Positions 43,973 through 53,543 of a stretch of 64,000 bases of DNA are shown here, piece by piece. Numbering within the stretch: the first letter of the stretch is position 1; every line of letters starts with the position of its first letter. The position numbers and the translations under genes were made by a program. The DNA is from JADJOY01 sp016713535 [NCBI: Deltaproteobacteria bacterium]. GTDB lineage: Bacteria > JADJOY01. The stretch is taken from contig JADJOY010000027.1 in NCBI GenBank assembly GCA_016713535.1, positions 153,067-217,066 on the forward strand, given 5' to 3'. The notes below the pieces were generated by a model, which was not told the DNA's origin, made no database searches, and saw only the letters and a program-made list of their open reading frames with translations.

Positions 43973-44514
43973 GCCACCTGACCGACGATCGCCTGTTCGA
44001 GCTCGGTGTCGATCCCGACGCCCCCGCCAGCGCAGCCGAGCGCGCCCACCTCGAGGCGTGCCCCACCTGCGCGGCGCGGCTCGCCGCCGAGCGCGAGCTG
44101 ACCCTGGCCCTCACCGCCGACGCGTGGCGGATCGAGCCGCCTGCCGACTTCGTGGCCCGCACCAGCGCGCGCTTCCAGGCGGCGCGCGCCGAGCTGGCGG
44201 TCGCGCCGACGGCTGCAGCCGCGAAGCGCTCGCTGCGGCCGCTCTCGTGGGCGCTGGCCGCGAGCGCGGCGTTCGCCGTCGCGGCGGTCGGGCTGCTCGC
44301 CGCCAACCTGGGCGAGATCGTCCCCCACCTGGTGATCCTCGCCAAGGACGTGATGGTGGTGGTGGCGGCGCTGGCGCTCGCCGCGAGCAAGGTGCCGCTC
44401 GGCCCGCTCTTCGTGGCCGCGTCGGCGGCGACCGTGCTGCTCGCGTGGAGCATGGCGATGAGCCGGCTCGTGAATCTCTCCGACCGTGAAATAAATCAGC
44501 CCGCTGCCGCGTAG
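43969..44514 (+). CDS. Membrane anti-sigma factor
   Basis: A 181-residue protein. The N-terminus holds a zinc-finger-like anti-sigma motif, ERAHLEACPTCAARLAAE (H-x3-C-x2-C). Three hydrophobic helices follow (about 85-105, 115-130 and 140-155). Coupled to the sigma gene by ATGA overlap, it probably holds the sigma factor at the inner membrane until a signal arrives. Its stop codon (TAG 44512) is part of the second ECF promoter. Confidence 0.82.
   Translation: MSHLTDDRLFELGVDPDAPASAAERAHLEACPTCAARLAAERELTLALTADAWRIEPPADFVARTSARFQAARAELAVAPTAAAAKRSLRPLSWALAASAAFAVAAVGLLAANLGEIVPHLVILAKDVMVVVAALALAASKVPLGPLFVAASAATVLLAWSMAMSRLVNLSDREINQPAAA
44487..44514 (+). promoter_or_regulatory. ECF-type promoter, copy 2
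   Basis: TGAAAT (44487-44492), 17-bp spacer and CGTAG (44510-44514). CCGTGAAATAAA and GCGTAGT are shared with the copy at 43323, well beyond the minimal elements. It overlaps the last codons of the anti-sigma gene and drives the gene at 44543. Confidence 0.65.
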
Positions 44515-44542
44515 TCCGAGCAGTGGAGATCGGTGGTCAAGA

Positions 44543-45956
44543 ATGAATAGGCGACGAATGATTCCCCTCCGGCTGGTGGCGGCGAGCGCCGCTTGGGTGG
44601 CGCTCGCGGGCGCGGCGCCGGGCCAGGCACAGACGCCGCCCGCGGCTCCGGCCGCGCCAGCCGCTCCCGCGGCGCCGAGCTCGCCCGCGCAGCCGAGCGC
44701 CGCGCCGCGCGTGACCCTCGACATGCCCGACGCCTCGGTGCGCGAGGTCCTCGACGCGATCGCCGAGCAGACTGGTCTCTCGCTCGTGCTGACCAACCCG
44801 GAGATCGCGGACGAGCACCAGGTCGCCCTCAAGGTGAAGGACATGCCGATCGACGACTTGCTGCCGACGCTGGCGGACCAGGCCGGGCTGACGATCGAGC
44901 ACCGCGGCAACGCACTGTTCGTGAGCGGCGGCGCGCCGTCCAGGCACCGCAGCCCGGCACCGCGTCACGACCAAGGTCGAGCACGCGCCCGGCCCCGAGC
45001 GCAGCTTCAAGATCACCATCGGCGACGACGGGAAGACCGACGCCAAGGGCGACATCCACATCGACATCGACCCCGACGAGCGCACGTCGATGGGCACGGA
45101 CGGGCTCGTCGACGTGGGGCAGTCGGTGGCCGGGGCCACCGCGATCGGCGGCTCGCTCACGATCAAGGGCCACGTCGACGGTGACGCGGTCGCGGTCGGC
45201 GGCTGGGTGACGCTCGAGCCGGGCGCCACGGTCGACGGCGACGTCGTCGCGGTGGGCGGCTCGGTGCGCGCGGCGAGCGGCTCCGTCATCAGCGGCGACG
45301 CGGTGTCGGTGGGCGGCATGGTCGAGGCCGACACCGGTGCCGTGATCGAATGCGATCGCGTCCAGGTCGGCGGGCGGCTCGGCGGTGTGATCCTCGGCGT
45401 GATCGGGGTCGCGCACGGCGCACCGCTCGCCTTCCGGCTCGCGATGTGGCTGCTCCGGGTCTCGCTGTTCGTCGGCGCGGGTGTGCTGCTCGCGACCTAC
45501 GCGCCGGTCCGCATCGCCAACGTGCGCGGCTTCCTGACCCATCGAACCGGCCGCTCGGCGCTCGGTGGGCTCGGGCTGGTGGTCGGCATCGCGCCGCTCT
45601 GCTTCGTGCTGCTGCTCACGGTGATCGGCATCCCGCTGGTGCCGCTCGCGATCACCGCGTTCGGGTTCCTCTACCTGGTGGGCGCGACCGCGGTGGCGAG
45701 CATCCTCGGCGAGCGGCTGCCGATCCTCGCAGACCGCAAGGGGCCGGTGGTGACGGTGCTGCTCGGCCTCGCGCTGCTCTCGCTCCTGAATGCAGTGCCT
45801 TACCTAGGATCCCTGGCGGTGCTGCTCACCGTGACGGTCGCGGCGGGCGCGGCGCTGCTCTCGAAGTTCGGCCAGCCGGTGGTGGTGCCGCCGGCCGTGC
45901 CCGCTCACATCGAACCCGCGGTGACGCCGTCCCCGAACGAAGGAGAAGTACGATGA
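44543..45956 (+). CDS. Exported STN-bactofilin-like membrane protein (frameshifted)
   Basis: The N-terminus has a signal peptide and an alanine/proline-rich linker. An STN/secretin-N-like domain follows (VTLDMPDASVREVLDAIAEQTGLSLVLTNPEI...LKVKDMPIDDLLPTLADQAGLTIEHRGN). Two single-base losses, near 44941 and 44980, change frame. Restoring both gives a 471-residue protein. It continues with HAPGPERSFKITIGDDG, then a bactofilin-like beta-helix of about six turns (GSLTIKGHVDGDAVAVGG, ATVDGDVVAVGGSV, SVISGDAVSVGGMV) and four or so C-terminal helices. The combination suggests an envelope scaffold made in response to the ECF signal. The small gene at 45953 overlaps its stop. Confidence 0.75.
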
Positions 45957-46174
45957 ACCTCGACACCCTGAACCTGCTGCTCGGCTTCACGCCCACGCTG
46001 ACGCCCGCCGCGATGTTCGGCCTCGCGATCCTGATGGGCCGCGTCGCCTTCGAGCCGGTCGCCGAGCCGCGCTACCAGCTGCGCCGCGAGCGGCCGCGGC
46101 TGCGCGCGATCGCCGGGCGCGGCGCCGGCGCGCGAACCGGCGCGCGGATCCACACCGATCGCGACGCGGCGTGA
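45953..46174 (+). CDS. Small basic protein coupled to the STN-bactofilin-like gene
   Basis: A 73-residue protein starting MNLDTLNLLLGFTPTLTPAAMFGLAILMGRVAF. AAGGAGAAG precedes ATG 45953, which overlaps the upstream stop as ATGA. The first half is hydrophobic enough for one membrane segment; the second half is arginine-rich. No family is recognised. Coupling places it in the ECF regulon. Confidence 0.6.
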   Translation: MNLDTLNLLLGFTPTLTPAAMFGLAILMGRVAFEPVAEPRYQLRRERPRLRAIAGRGAGARTGARIHTDRDAA

Positions 46175-46459
46175 GGATTCGATCGTGAGTCGGATCGCGA
46201 CGCGCGGTGCAGCGAGCGGCTCGAGCGCGGCCGCTCCGTCGGCCGCCCGCGATCGGGTGGATGCGCACACGGACGGTAGCGCCGTTGCTCGTAGGGGCGG
46301 CCGCGAGGCCGCCCGCGATCGGAAACGGTCGGCCCAGCTCGTGTCCGATCATCGGCGGGCTCACGCCCGCCGCTACACGGGCGGTGCGAGTGTTCGCTCG
46401 CGCCCGACGGAGCGGGTGCGCTCCACGAACCGCGATCGGCGGCGGTGCCGAGGCCAACG
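46175..46459. repeat. Intergenic palindromes (families C and E)
   Basis: Family C is at 46222-46247. Family E is at 46280-46306 (GGGGCGGCCGCGAGGCCGCCC). A related GGCGGGCTCACGCCCGCC hairpin is at 46355-46380, with a twin at 53733-53758. They lead directly into the tandem array. Confidence 0.65.
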
Positions 46460-47250
46460 CCGCGGCGCGCGAGTCCGATCCAACCCGGCGGCCGCGAAGG
46501 ATCGCGGCCCTCCAGACCGGTACATTCCGGTCCCGCCTGGAGGGCGGTGGTCCCTCACCGCCGCGGCGCGCGAGTCCGATCAACCCGGCGGCCGCGAAGG
46601 ATCGCGGCCCTCCAGACCGGTAGATTCCGGTCCCGCCTGGAGGGCGGTGGTCCCTCACCGCCGCGGCGCGCGAGTCCGATCAACCCGGCGGCCGCGAAGG
46701 ATCGCGGCCCTCCAGACAGGTACATTCCGGTCCCGCCTGGAGGGCGGTGGTCCCTCACCGCCGCGGCGCGCGAGTCCGATCCAACCCGGCGGCCGCGAAG
46801 GATCGCGGCCCTCCAGACCGGTAGATTCCGGTCCCGCCTGGAGGCGGTGGTCCCTCACCGCCGCGGCGCTCAAGCGAGTCCGATCTAACCCGGCGGCCGC
46901 GAAGGATCGCGGCCCTCCAGACCGGTACATTCCGGTCCCGCCTGGAGGGCGGTGGTCCCTCACCGCCGCGGCGCGCGAGTCCGATCCAACCCGGCGGCCG
47001 CGAAGGATCGCGGCCCTCCAGACCGGTACATTCCGGTCCCGCCTGGAGGGCGGTGGTCCCTCACCGCCGCGGCGCGCGAGTCCGATCCAACCCGGCGGCA
47101 GCGAAGGATCGCGGCCCTCCAGGCCGGAGCCGGTAGATTCGCGGTCCCGCCTGGAGGCGCGGTGGTCCCTCATTCCGGTCCCGCCTGGGGCGCGTGAGTC
47201 CCTCGCGAGCGGGGCAACCCGGCGGCCGCGAAGGATCGCGGCCCTCCACG
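46460..47250. repeat. Eight-copy ~100-bp tandem array
   Basis: The marker GCCGCGAAGG (or a one-base variant) lies at 46491, 46591, 46691, 46791, 46896, 46997, 47098 and 47225. Units are 100 or 101 bp and nearly identical. Each holds a CCGCGAAGGATCGCGG hairpin, the pair CTCCAGACCGG...CCGGTCCCGCCTGGAG and a CGGTGGTCCCTCACCG hairpin. A few copies differ by GTACATT versus GTAGATT. Long repeated open frames on both strands result from the array and shift frame between units. Confidence 0.85.
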
Positions 47251-47284
47251 CCGATCGAGCGGGATCGACGTCGTGGCGACGCCC

Positions 47285-49997
47285 CTACTCGCCCTTCACC
47301 TCGAGCGACTTGCCGAACTCGGTGAGCGACTGCTTCTCGCGCAGCGCGGCGCAGAGCCGCGTGGCCTCGATCGCCTGCGCGACGTTTCGCGGTCCGCCCT
47401 CGACGTTGGCGAGGCGCTTCTCCCACACCCGCTGGAAGTCCTGGGCCTCCGCGTCGGTGCACTGACCCTCGCGGTAGAGCCAGCCCGTGTAGCCCTGCCA
47501 CATCGCCGGCACCCGCGCCAGCAACCGATCCTTGTTCCGACGCATCCACGCGCGCCCTTCGGCGCGGTTGTCGGGCCAGTACATGTAGGTCTCGAGGAGG
47601 TTGTGGACCTCCTCGGCACGAACGTTGGGGTCGAGCGCGAGCGCCTGCACCGCTCCCGCCGTGCCCGCGTCATGGCCGGCCGCGATGGCCTCGATCAGCT
47701 GGCCGCGCAGCACCCGGTCGTCGGTCGCGCGGAGGCGCGGTACCAGGACCTTGCGCGCCTCGGCGCCGTGCTGCTGCACGTAGGCCACCAGCGCCAGGCG
47801 GCGCTGGTCGGGCGCGAGCGCATCGGGTTTCCACGCCTCGGCGCTGCCGTCGCCGACGATCTCCTCGGCGCGAGCGGCGAGCTGCTTGCGTAGCTCGGGA
47901 TCGTTCGCCACCCCAGCAGGAAACCGCTCAGCCCCTCGCGACTCAGGTGCGCGTCGATGTCCTCGCCGGGCTTCTCGTCGAGGCCATAGCGCTCGAGGAC
48001 CGGACGGTAGGTCGCCTGGAGGTACGCCTCGAGCTTCCCGCGCAGCGCCGCGGCGCTCGCGAGCTGATCGCGGATCCAGCGCACGTTCTCGAACGGCCCG
48101 CTCACCACCTCCCACGAGCCGCCCCGGGCGATCATGGGCAGCGCCGCCAGGTACTCCTCGGTGGTCACGGTGCCCGCGCTGTACGCCGCGTCGAGCGAGC
48201 CCACGTAGGCGAGCTGCTCCGCCGAGCCGAGCTCGCCGAAGTGCGTCGTGAGCCGCGCCCGGCGCTCGGGCTCGAGGGCGAAGCGGTAGTACCCCGCGGC
48301 GTCGGCGTTCGGCATCACCCAGTCCGGGCATCCGTCGAGGGTGATGGCGTTGGCGAGCACGGGCTGCGTCAGCAGCATGCAGGCGCGCTCCCGCCAGGTC
48401 TCGTCGGCGGCGCGGATGCACACCGGAATCCCCACTTCTGGTTCGCGCTCGCGGTCGAGCCCAGGGGGAGCGAGCGCTTCTGGCTCAGGCTCACCTGGCC
48501 GACGGGTCCCTCGCAGCGGACCTTCACGTCGACCAGCGGCACACCCGGCTGCTCGGTGAACGAGAGGAACGCGTTGACCACCGCCTCCGGCTCGTCGGTG
48601 GCGGCGGCGATCGAGCGCATCAGGTCGGCGCTGGTGGCGCTGCCGCCGGCGAAGCGCTGGATGTGCGCGCGGATCGCGTCACGGAAGCGCTCCTCGCCGA
48701 CGTAGGCCTCGAACATCGACAGCACCGCGCCGCCCTTGGCGTAGCTGATCGAGTCGAAGGCGCTCGCCACCTCGGTGTAGTCGTCGATCGGCTCGTGGAT
48801 GCGGCGCGTGGAGGCGAGGTCGTCGGTCTCCATCGCCTCGAGCGTCTCGTGGACCTGGTAGCGCTCCGGATGGAACTCGGGGTGGAGCTGCTTCACGACC
48901 TTGGTCGCGATCCAGGTGGCGAACGACTCGTTGAGCCACAGGTCGTCCCACCACGGCATCGTCACCAGGTTGCCGAACCACTGGTGCGAGACCTCGTGGG
49001 CATGCGTGCCCCAGAACGCGAGCCGGAGCCCGGTCGGGCTCTTGTCGTCGATGAGGATGAGCTCGTCCTTGTAGGTGATGAGGCCGGCGTTCTCCATCGC
49101 GCCGTAGCCGAAGTCGGGGGCCGCGAAGAGGTCGAGCTTGTCGAACGGGTAGCCGATCCCGAAGTACTCCTCGAGCGCCTTCACGATCGCCGCGGTGTTC
49201 TCGAGGGCGTAGGTGAAGTCCTTGCCGCGGCCCTTCACGGCGATGCCGCGCAGCGGCAGCGGCTTCTCACGCTGCGGCGTGGGCGGCACCGGCTGCCACT
49301 CGACGACGTCGAACGGGCCGACCGCGAACGCCACGAGGTAGGTCGGCAGCGCCGCGGTGGTCGCGAAGCGGACGCTCTTCTTGCCTCCGGGGAGGGGCTC
49401 CTCGGCGATGGCACGGGTGTTGGCGACCGCGACGTCGCCCTCCGGCACCACCAGGGTCAGGTCCCACGGAGTCTTGAACGCGGGCTCGTCGAAACACGGG
49501 AAGGCGCGCCGCGCGCCGAGCGGCTCCATCTGCGTGACGACGTACTTCTCGCCCGCGTACTCCATCCGGTAGGCGCCGATGAGCGGGCTCTCGGAGCTCG
49601 CGCGCCACTTGAAGTGGAGCTCGGCCTCGCCCACCGCGAGCGGCTTGGCCGCCGTGAGCGCCAGCACGCCGCCGGCGCCGGCGTTGCCGGCCCGGAGCCG
49701 GGTCACCGGCTTGCCGCCGCCGACCGGAGTCAGGGTGGCCTCGCGGATCGTGAGGTCGCCGCCGTGCATCCAGATGCGCGTGGTCGGCTCGGCGATCCGG
49801 ATGTGGATCGTCGACTCGCCGTCGAGACCGCGCTGCCGCGGGTCGACGGTGAGTTTCATCGTGTAGCCGAGCGGCACCACCGTCCGCGGCAGCCGGCCGC
49901 GCGGCGCGCCCTTCCAGTCGGCGGCCGAGGCCGCGGGTGTGCAGACGAGGACGGCGAGAAGCACCAGCTTCAGAGGAACGGGGATGCGCGCTCGCAT
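47285..49997 (-). CDS. Secreted M1-family aminopeptidase (two frameshifts)
   Basis: ATG 49997 begins a signal peptide (LKLVLLAVLVCTPAASA). The first frame holds the M1 hallmarks GYGAMENAG (about 297-305), HEVSHQW (334-340) and the third zinc ligand in NESFATW. One base is missing from a GGGG run near 48430 and another near 47911. Restoring both joins KWGIPVCIRAADETW and GVANDPELRKQLAARAEEIV, giving 904 residues with a complete ERAP1-type helical C-terminal domain. It is probably a zinc aminopeptidase removing N-terminal residues from peptides outside the cytoplasm. Confidence 0.9.
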
Positions 49998-50128
49998 GGG
50001 GAAGATCTCCGCACGGTGGGGAAAGGCCGAGCGAGGCGAGGCTAGCGCGGCCCTCCGATCGCGCGGAAGCGCCAGGCAGTCCGGAGTGGTTCGTCGCCCG
50101 AGCGGCCAGGGTCAGCCGTCGCGGTCAG

Positions 50129-50304
50129 CCCGGGTTATTCATGAAAGTTCGTAGCGAGGCCGCCAAGCGTCGAGCGGATTCGGGTGAACGCAGGATTTTC
50201 GGCCGCAGGCGTACTGAATCGTACGTCGAGGACCGGAAATCCGAGTACGCCCGAAGACGCCGACGATCGGCGGTCGCAGTAGAACGCTTCATGAATGATC
50301 CGGG
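50129..50304. mobile_element. MITE-like element with 17-bp inverted ends
   Basis: CCCGGGTTATTCATGAA (50129-50145) and the complement of 50288-50304 match at 15 of 17 positions, and similarity continues imperfectly inwards. The 176-bp interior is too short for a transposase. Flanks are TCAG and TTAG, a possible decayed duplication. The ends resemble, from memory, those of IS1380-family elements. The right end supplies the last codons and stop of the adjoining gene. Confidence 0.55.
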
Positions 50305-51176
50305 TTAGTCCAGAGCGTCAGCGAGTCCTTGGGGAAGTCGTCGCGCTGGTCGTCGTGGTCGTCGTCGCTCAGGCGCTTGGTCTTGATCTGGAGCTCGCGG
50401 TCGTTCGTCTTCGAGACCGTGACGCTGCCGCTGAAGTCGTCGACGTTGCGGACTCCGCCCGGCGAGGAGAACGGCACCTCGGAGGTGCTGCCGTTCTCGT
50501 GCACCACGATCATCTTGGTGCTGTTCTGGCGCCGCCAGTCGTCACCCTTGACCGAGCCGCGGACGTGGAACGTGATCTCGCGCCCCTCGTCGCGCTCGCG
50601 GGTCACGACCGCGTGGAGGTGGTCGCTGTCCCGGGTCACGCCGCGGGCATCGTCCGGGCCGTCGTAGCGCGACGACGCGCCCGTAGGAAGGTCCGACGCC
50701 ACCTGCCTCGACTGCTCGCACAGCTCGCGGGTGTTCTGGCCGAGCCGCGTGAGGACGTTCAGGAAGTGGTTGCGCTCGGAGGCGACGTCCTGCGCGAACT
50801 GGGCGAAGTCGTCGGCGTTGCGGTCGATGTTCCGGTACTGCTCCTCGAGCTCGCCGTGCTTGGCGGAAATTGCATTGCAGGAATTACTCAAGGTGCGGAA
50901 GTTCGGGGTGAAGCGCGCCACCAGATCGTCGTAGTCCATGACGCGCTTGACGAGCTCCTTCTTGGTTTCGAGGAGCTGCCGGACCCGCGGCCGGTACTTG
51001 CCGCCGGCGACGTCGAAGAGCTTGTCGAGCTCGAGCGCCAGGTTCTTCTCGTCGGCATTGAGCCGCATGATCGCGTCTTTGTACTTCTGTTTGAACGGAG
51101 ACGGCGGCTCGGCCGACGCCACCGTGGTGAGGGTGAGCGTCACGGCCAGGAACGTACCGATCGCGCGGGATCGCAT
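50289..51176 (-). CDS. Secreted coiled-coil protein, unknown
   Basis: A 295-residue protein with a signal peptide (MRSRAIGTFLAVTLTLTTVASA). The mature N-terminal 160 residues are mostly helical with heptad-like segments (KYKDAIMRLNADEKNLALELDKLFD; ISAKHGELEEQYRNIDRNADDFAQFAQDVASERNHFLNVLTRLGQ). The C-terminal third is charged and beta-like. No family is recognised. The last residues, NPDHS and the stop, lie in the inverted end of the MITE-like element, so the natural C-terminus was probably replaced. It is upstream of the M1 peptidase on the same strand. Confidence 0.7.
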   Translation of the reverse strand: MRSRAIGTFLAVTLTLTTVASAEPPSPFKQKYKDAIMRLNADEKNLALELDKLFDVAGGKYRPRVRQLLETKKELVKRVMDYDDLVARFTPNFRTLSNSCNAISAKHGELEEQYRNIDRNADDFAQFAQDVASERNHFLNVLTRLGQNTRELCEQSRQVASDLPTGASSRYDGPDDARGVTRDSDHLHAVVTRERDEGREITFHVRGSVKGDDWRRQNSTKMIVVHENGSTSEVPFSSPGGVRNVDDFSGSVTVSKTNDRELQIKTKRLSDDDHDDQRDDFPKDSLTLWTNPDHS

Positions 51177-51431
51177 GGGTCGAGCTCCACGTCGGTGGTT
51201 GGATTGCCGGGCGCGCAACCGACGACGCGCGCTACGGGCTCTGGCCTGTGCGGGATCGGTGCCAACCGCGCACGCTCGCGCGAGAGCTCCGTCGGCGTCG
51301 ACGATGGGCACCGCCCGCCGCCTATCGTGCCGGCCCGATGATGTAGAGTGTGCCGCCCCGATTTCCGGCCCCGCCGCACGTTTCCCGCCCCGCGCGCGCC
51401 GAACGCGCTCGCCAGAGAGGCCATCGCCACC

Positions 51432-53543
51432 GTGACCGTGGTCGCCACCGACGCCCGATCCCAGGGCCCGAGCCGGCTCTTCGCGCTCGGCTTCCTGACC
51501 CTCTTCCTGGAGCTCACGCTCATCCGCTACCTGGCGGGCAACATCTGGAACCTCGGCTACTTCCCGAACTTCGTGCTGATCGCGGTGTTCGTGGGCATGG
51601 GGGTCGGGTTCATCCTCCACCAGCGCCTGGACGAGCGTGCCTCCGACCGGGTGTTCGTCGGCTCGGCCGCGCTGCTCGCCGCGCTCGTCGTGCTGGTGTC
51701 GGTGTTCCACCCGGCGATCCCGGGCTTCCAGGGCTTCCAGGGCGAGCTCGGCGGCGAGCTCTACTTCACGTCGGTGGGCTCGCAGCGCGGCGGCGCGCTG
51801 TGGTTCGTGCTGTGGTTCGGCGCGGTGGTCGTGACGTTCGCGGCGATCTCACAGCGCACCGCCAAGCTCTTCCGGCTCTTCGCGCCGCTCACCGCGTACA
51901 CGCTCGACATCGCCGGCTCGTGCGCGGGGATCGTGACGTTCGCGCTGGCGAGCTTCCTCGGGCTGCCGGCGTGGGCGTGGTTCGCGATCGCCGCCGTGCC
52001 GTACGCGTGGGGCGCCGCGCAGAAGAGCCGGCCGACGTTCGCGATCGTCACGGCGATGTTGCTCGCCGCAGCGGTGTCGCACCGTCAGGACCACTTCCTG
52101 CTCGCGAACCCGTCCTTCGACGGCGACCACGAGGCCTACTGGTCGCCTTACCAGAAGCTCGAGTACGTGTCCGCGCCGGGCAACGTGCCGTTCATCTTCG
52201 CCAACGGGCTCGGCCACCAGGAGCTGCTCGACGCCCACGAGATCCGCAACGCCTTCTACATGCTGCCGCACAAGGCGCGCGCCGCGCGCGAGGGTGTCGG
52301 CGGATACAAGCGCGTGCTCATCATCGGCGGCGGCACCGGCAACGACGTGGCGACGGCGCTCATGAACGGCGCCGAGCACGTCGACGTGGTGGAGATCGAT
52401 CCGCGCATCGCCGAGATCGGCCGCGACAAGCACCCCGAGACGCCCTACCGCGACCCGCGCGTGCACCTCGTGGTGGACGACGGGCGCGCCTTCATGACGC
52501 GCGCGAAAGGGCCGTACGACCTGATCATCTTCGCGCTCACCGACTCGCTGGTGAAGGTCAGCGCGGTGGCGCAGCTCAGGCTCGAGAACTTCGTGTTCAC
52601 GAAGGAGTCGGCGGCGCGCGCGTTCGAGCTCCTCGCCGACGACGGCGACCTCGTGCTCTACAACTACTACCGCACCGACTGGCTGGTGGACCGGCTGCTC
52701 GGCATGTTGCGCGCCGGCTCGGGGCGCGAGCCGGTGGTGCTCGGTCAGGAGAACCAGCTCATGATCCTGTCGGTGGGGAAGGCGAGCCCGCCGGCGACGA
52801 CGACGAGCACCGCCGCGGGCTTCGCGATCCCGGTCGACGACTGGCCCTTCCTCTACCTCAAGAACAAGGAAGTGCCGCGGCTCTACCAGGGCATCATGGC
52901 GGGCATGGCGGCGCTGGTGGTGACGCTGCTCGCGCTCTTCCACCGCGTGGCGCGCGTGGAGACGAGCCCCGGGCAGCGCGCCCACGGCGTGGGGCTCAAG
53001 GTCGCGTTCGTGGTGATGGGGGTGGCGTTCCTGCTCCTCGAGACCAAGAGCGTGGTGCAGTTCGCGCTGCTCTTCGGCACCACCTGGATCAACACCTCGG
53101 CGGTCTTCTTCGGCATCCTGGTGCTGGTGCTCGCCGCCAACTGGATCGCGCGGACGCTGCGCGGCGACCGCGTGCTGCCGGTGGTGCTGGTGCTGTTGCT
53201 CGCGAGCTCGCTCCTGCCGCTGGTGGTGCCGCTCTCGAAGCTCCTCTACCTCGAGGCGCGCGGGTTGCGCTTCGTGCTCGGGGCGCTGCTCACGTTCTCA
53301 CCGATCTTCTTCGCGAACCTGCTCTTCAGCCTGATCTTCCGCGATCAGCCCGCCGCCGAGCACCTGTTCGGCTGGAACCTGATCGGCGCGACACTCGGCG
53401 GCGTGACGGAGTACATGAGCATGGCGCTCGGCTACCGCTCGCTCGCGATCGTGGTCGCGGCGCTCTACGCGGTCGCGTTCGCGCTCATGTGGCGCTCGTG
53501 GCAGGCGAGCGCGGTACAGCGATCGACCGCCGCGGCGACGTAA
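51432..53543 (+). CDS. Membrane-embedded spermidine-synthase-like protein
   Basis: About 703 residues from GTG 51432, chosen because AGAGAGG precedes it; the frame is open to 51348. Six or so N-terminal helices precede a central SAM-type Rossmann domain (KRVLIIGGGTGNDVATALMNGAEHVDVVEIDPRIAEIGRDKHPE; VVDDGRAFMTR) and seven or so C-terminal helices. The central domain resembles polyamine synthases, with GGGTGND as the nucleotide-site loop. The substrate is unknown and may not be a polyamine. It stands alone, with repeats downstream. Confidence 0.82.
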   Translation: MTVVATDARSQGPSRLFALGFLTLFLELTLIRYLAGNIWNLGYFPNFVLIAVFVGMGVGFILHQRLDERASDRVFVGSAALLAALVVLVSVFHPAIPGFQGFQGELGGELYFTSVGSQRGGALWFVLWFGAVVVTFAAISQRTAKLFRLFAPLTAYTLDIAGSCAGIVTFALASFLGLPAWAWFAIAAVPYAWGAAQKSRPTFAIVTAMLLAAAVSHRQDHFLLANPSFDGDHEAYWSPYQKLEYVSAPGNVPFIFANGLGHQELLDAHEIRNAFYMLPHKARAAREGVGGYKRVLIIGGGTGNDVATALMNGAEHVDVVEIDPRIAEIGRDKHPETPYRDPRVHLVVDDGRAFMTRAKGPYDLIIFALTDSLVKVSAVAQLRLENFVFTKESAARAFELLADDGDLVLYNYYRTDWLVDRLLGMLRAGSGREPVVLGQENQLMILSVGKASPPATTTSTAAGFAIPVDDWPFLYLKNKEVPRLYQGIMAGMAALVVTLLALFHRVARVETSPGQRAHGVGLKVAFVVMGVAFLLLETKSVVQFALLFGTTWINTSAVFFGILVLVLAANWIARTLRGDRVLPVVLVLLLASSLLPLVVPLSKLLYLEARGLRFVLGALLTFSPIFFANLLFSLIFRDQPAAEHLFGWNLIGATLGGVTEYMSMALGYRSLAIVVAALYAVAFALMWRSWQASAVQRSTAAAT

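Noticed and set aside
46460-47250. CRISPR array
   Set aside because: Units are ~100 bp and nearly identical throughout, with no short direct repeat and unique spacer pattern and no cas gene nearby.
46185-47465. Repetitive open frame over the tandem array, possibly a repeat protein
   Set aside because: Units are 100 or 101 bp, so the reading frame shifts at each unit. The same kind of open frame appears on both strands, which points to GC-rich repeats rather than a protein.
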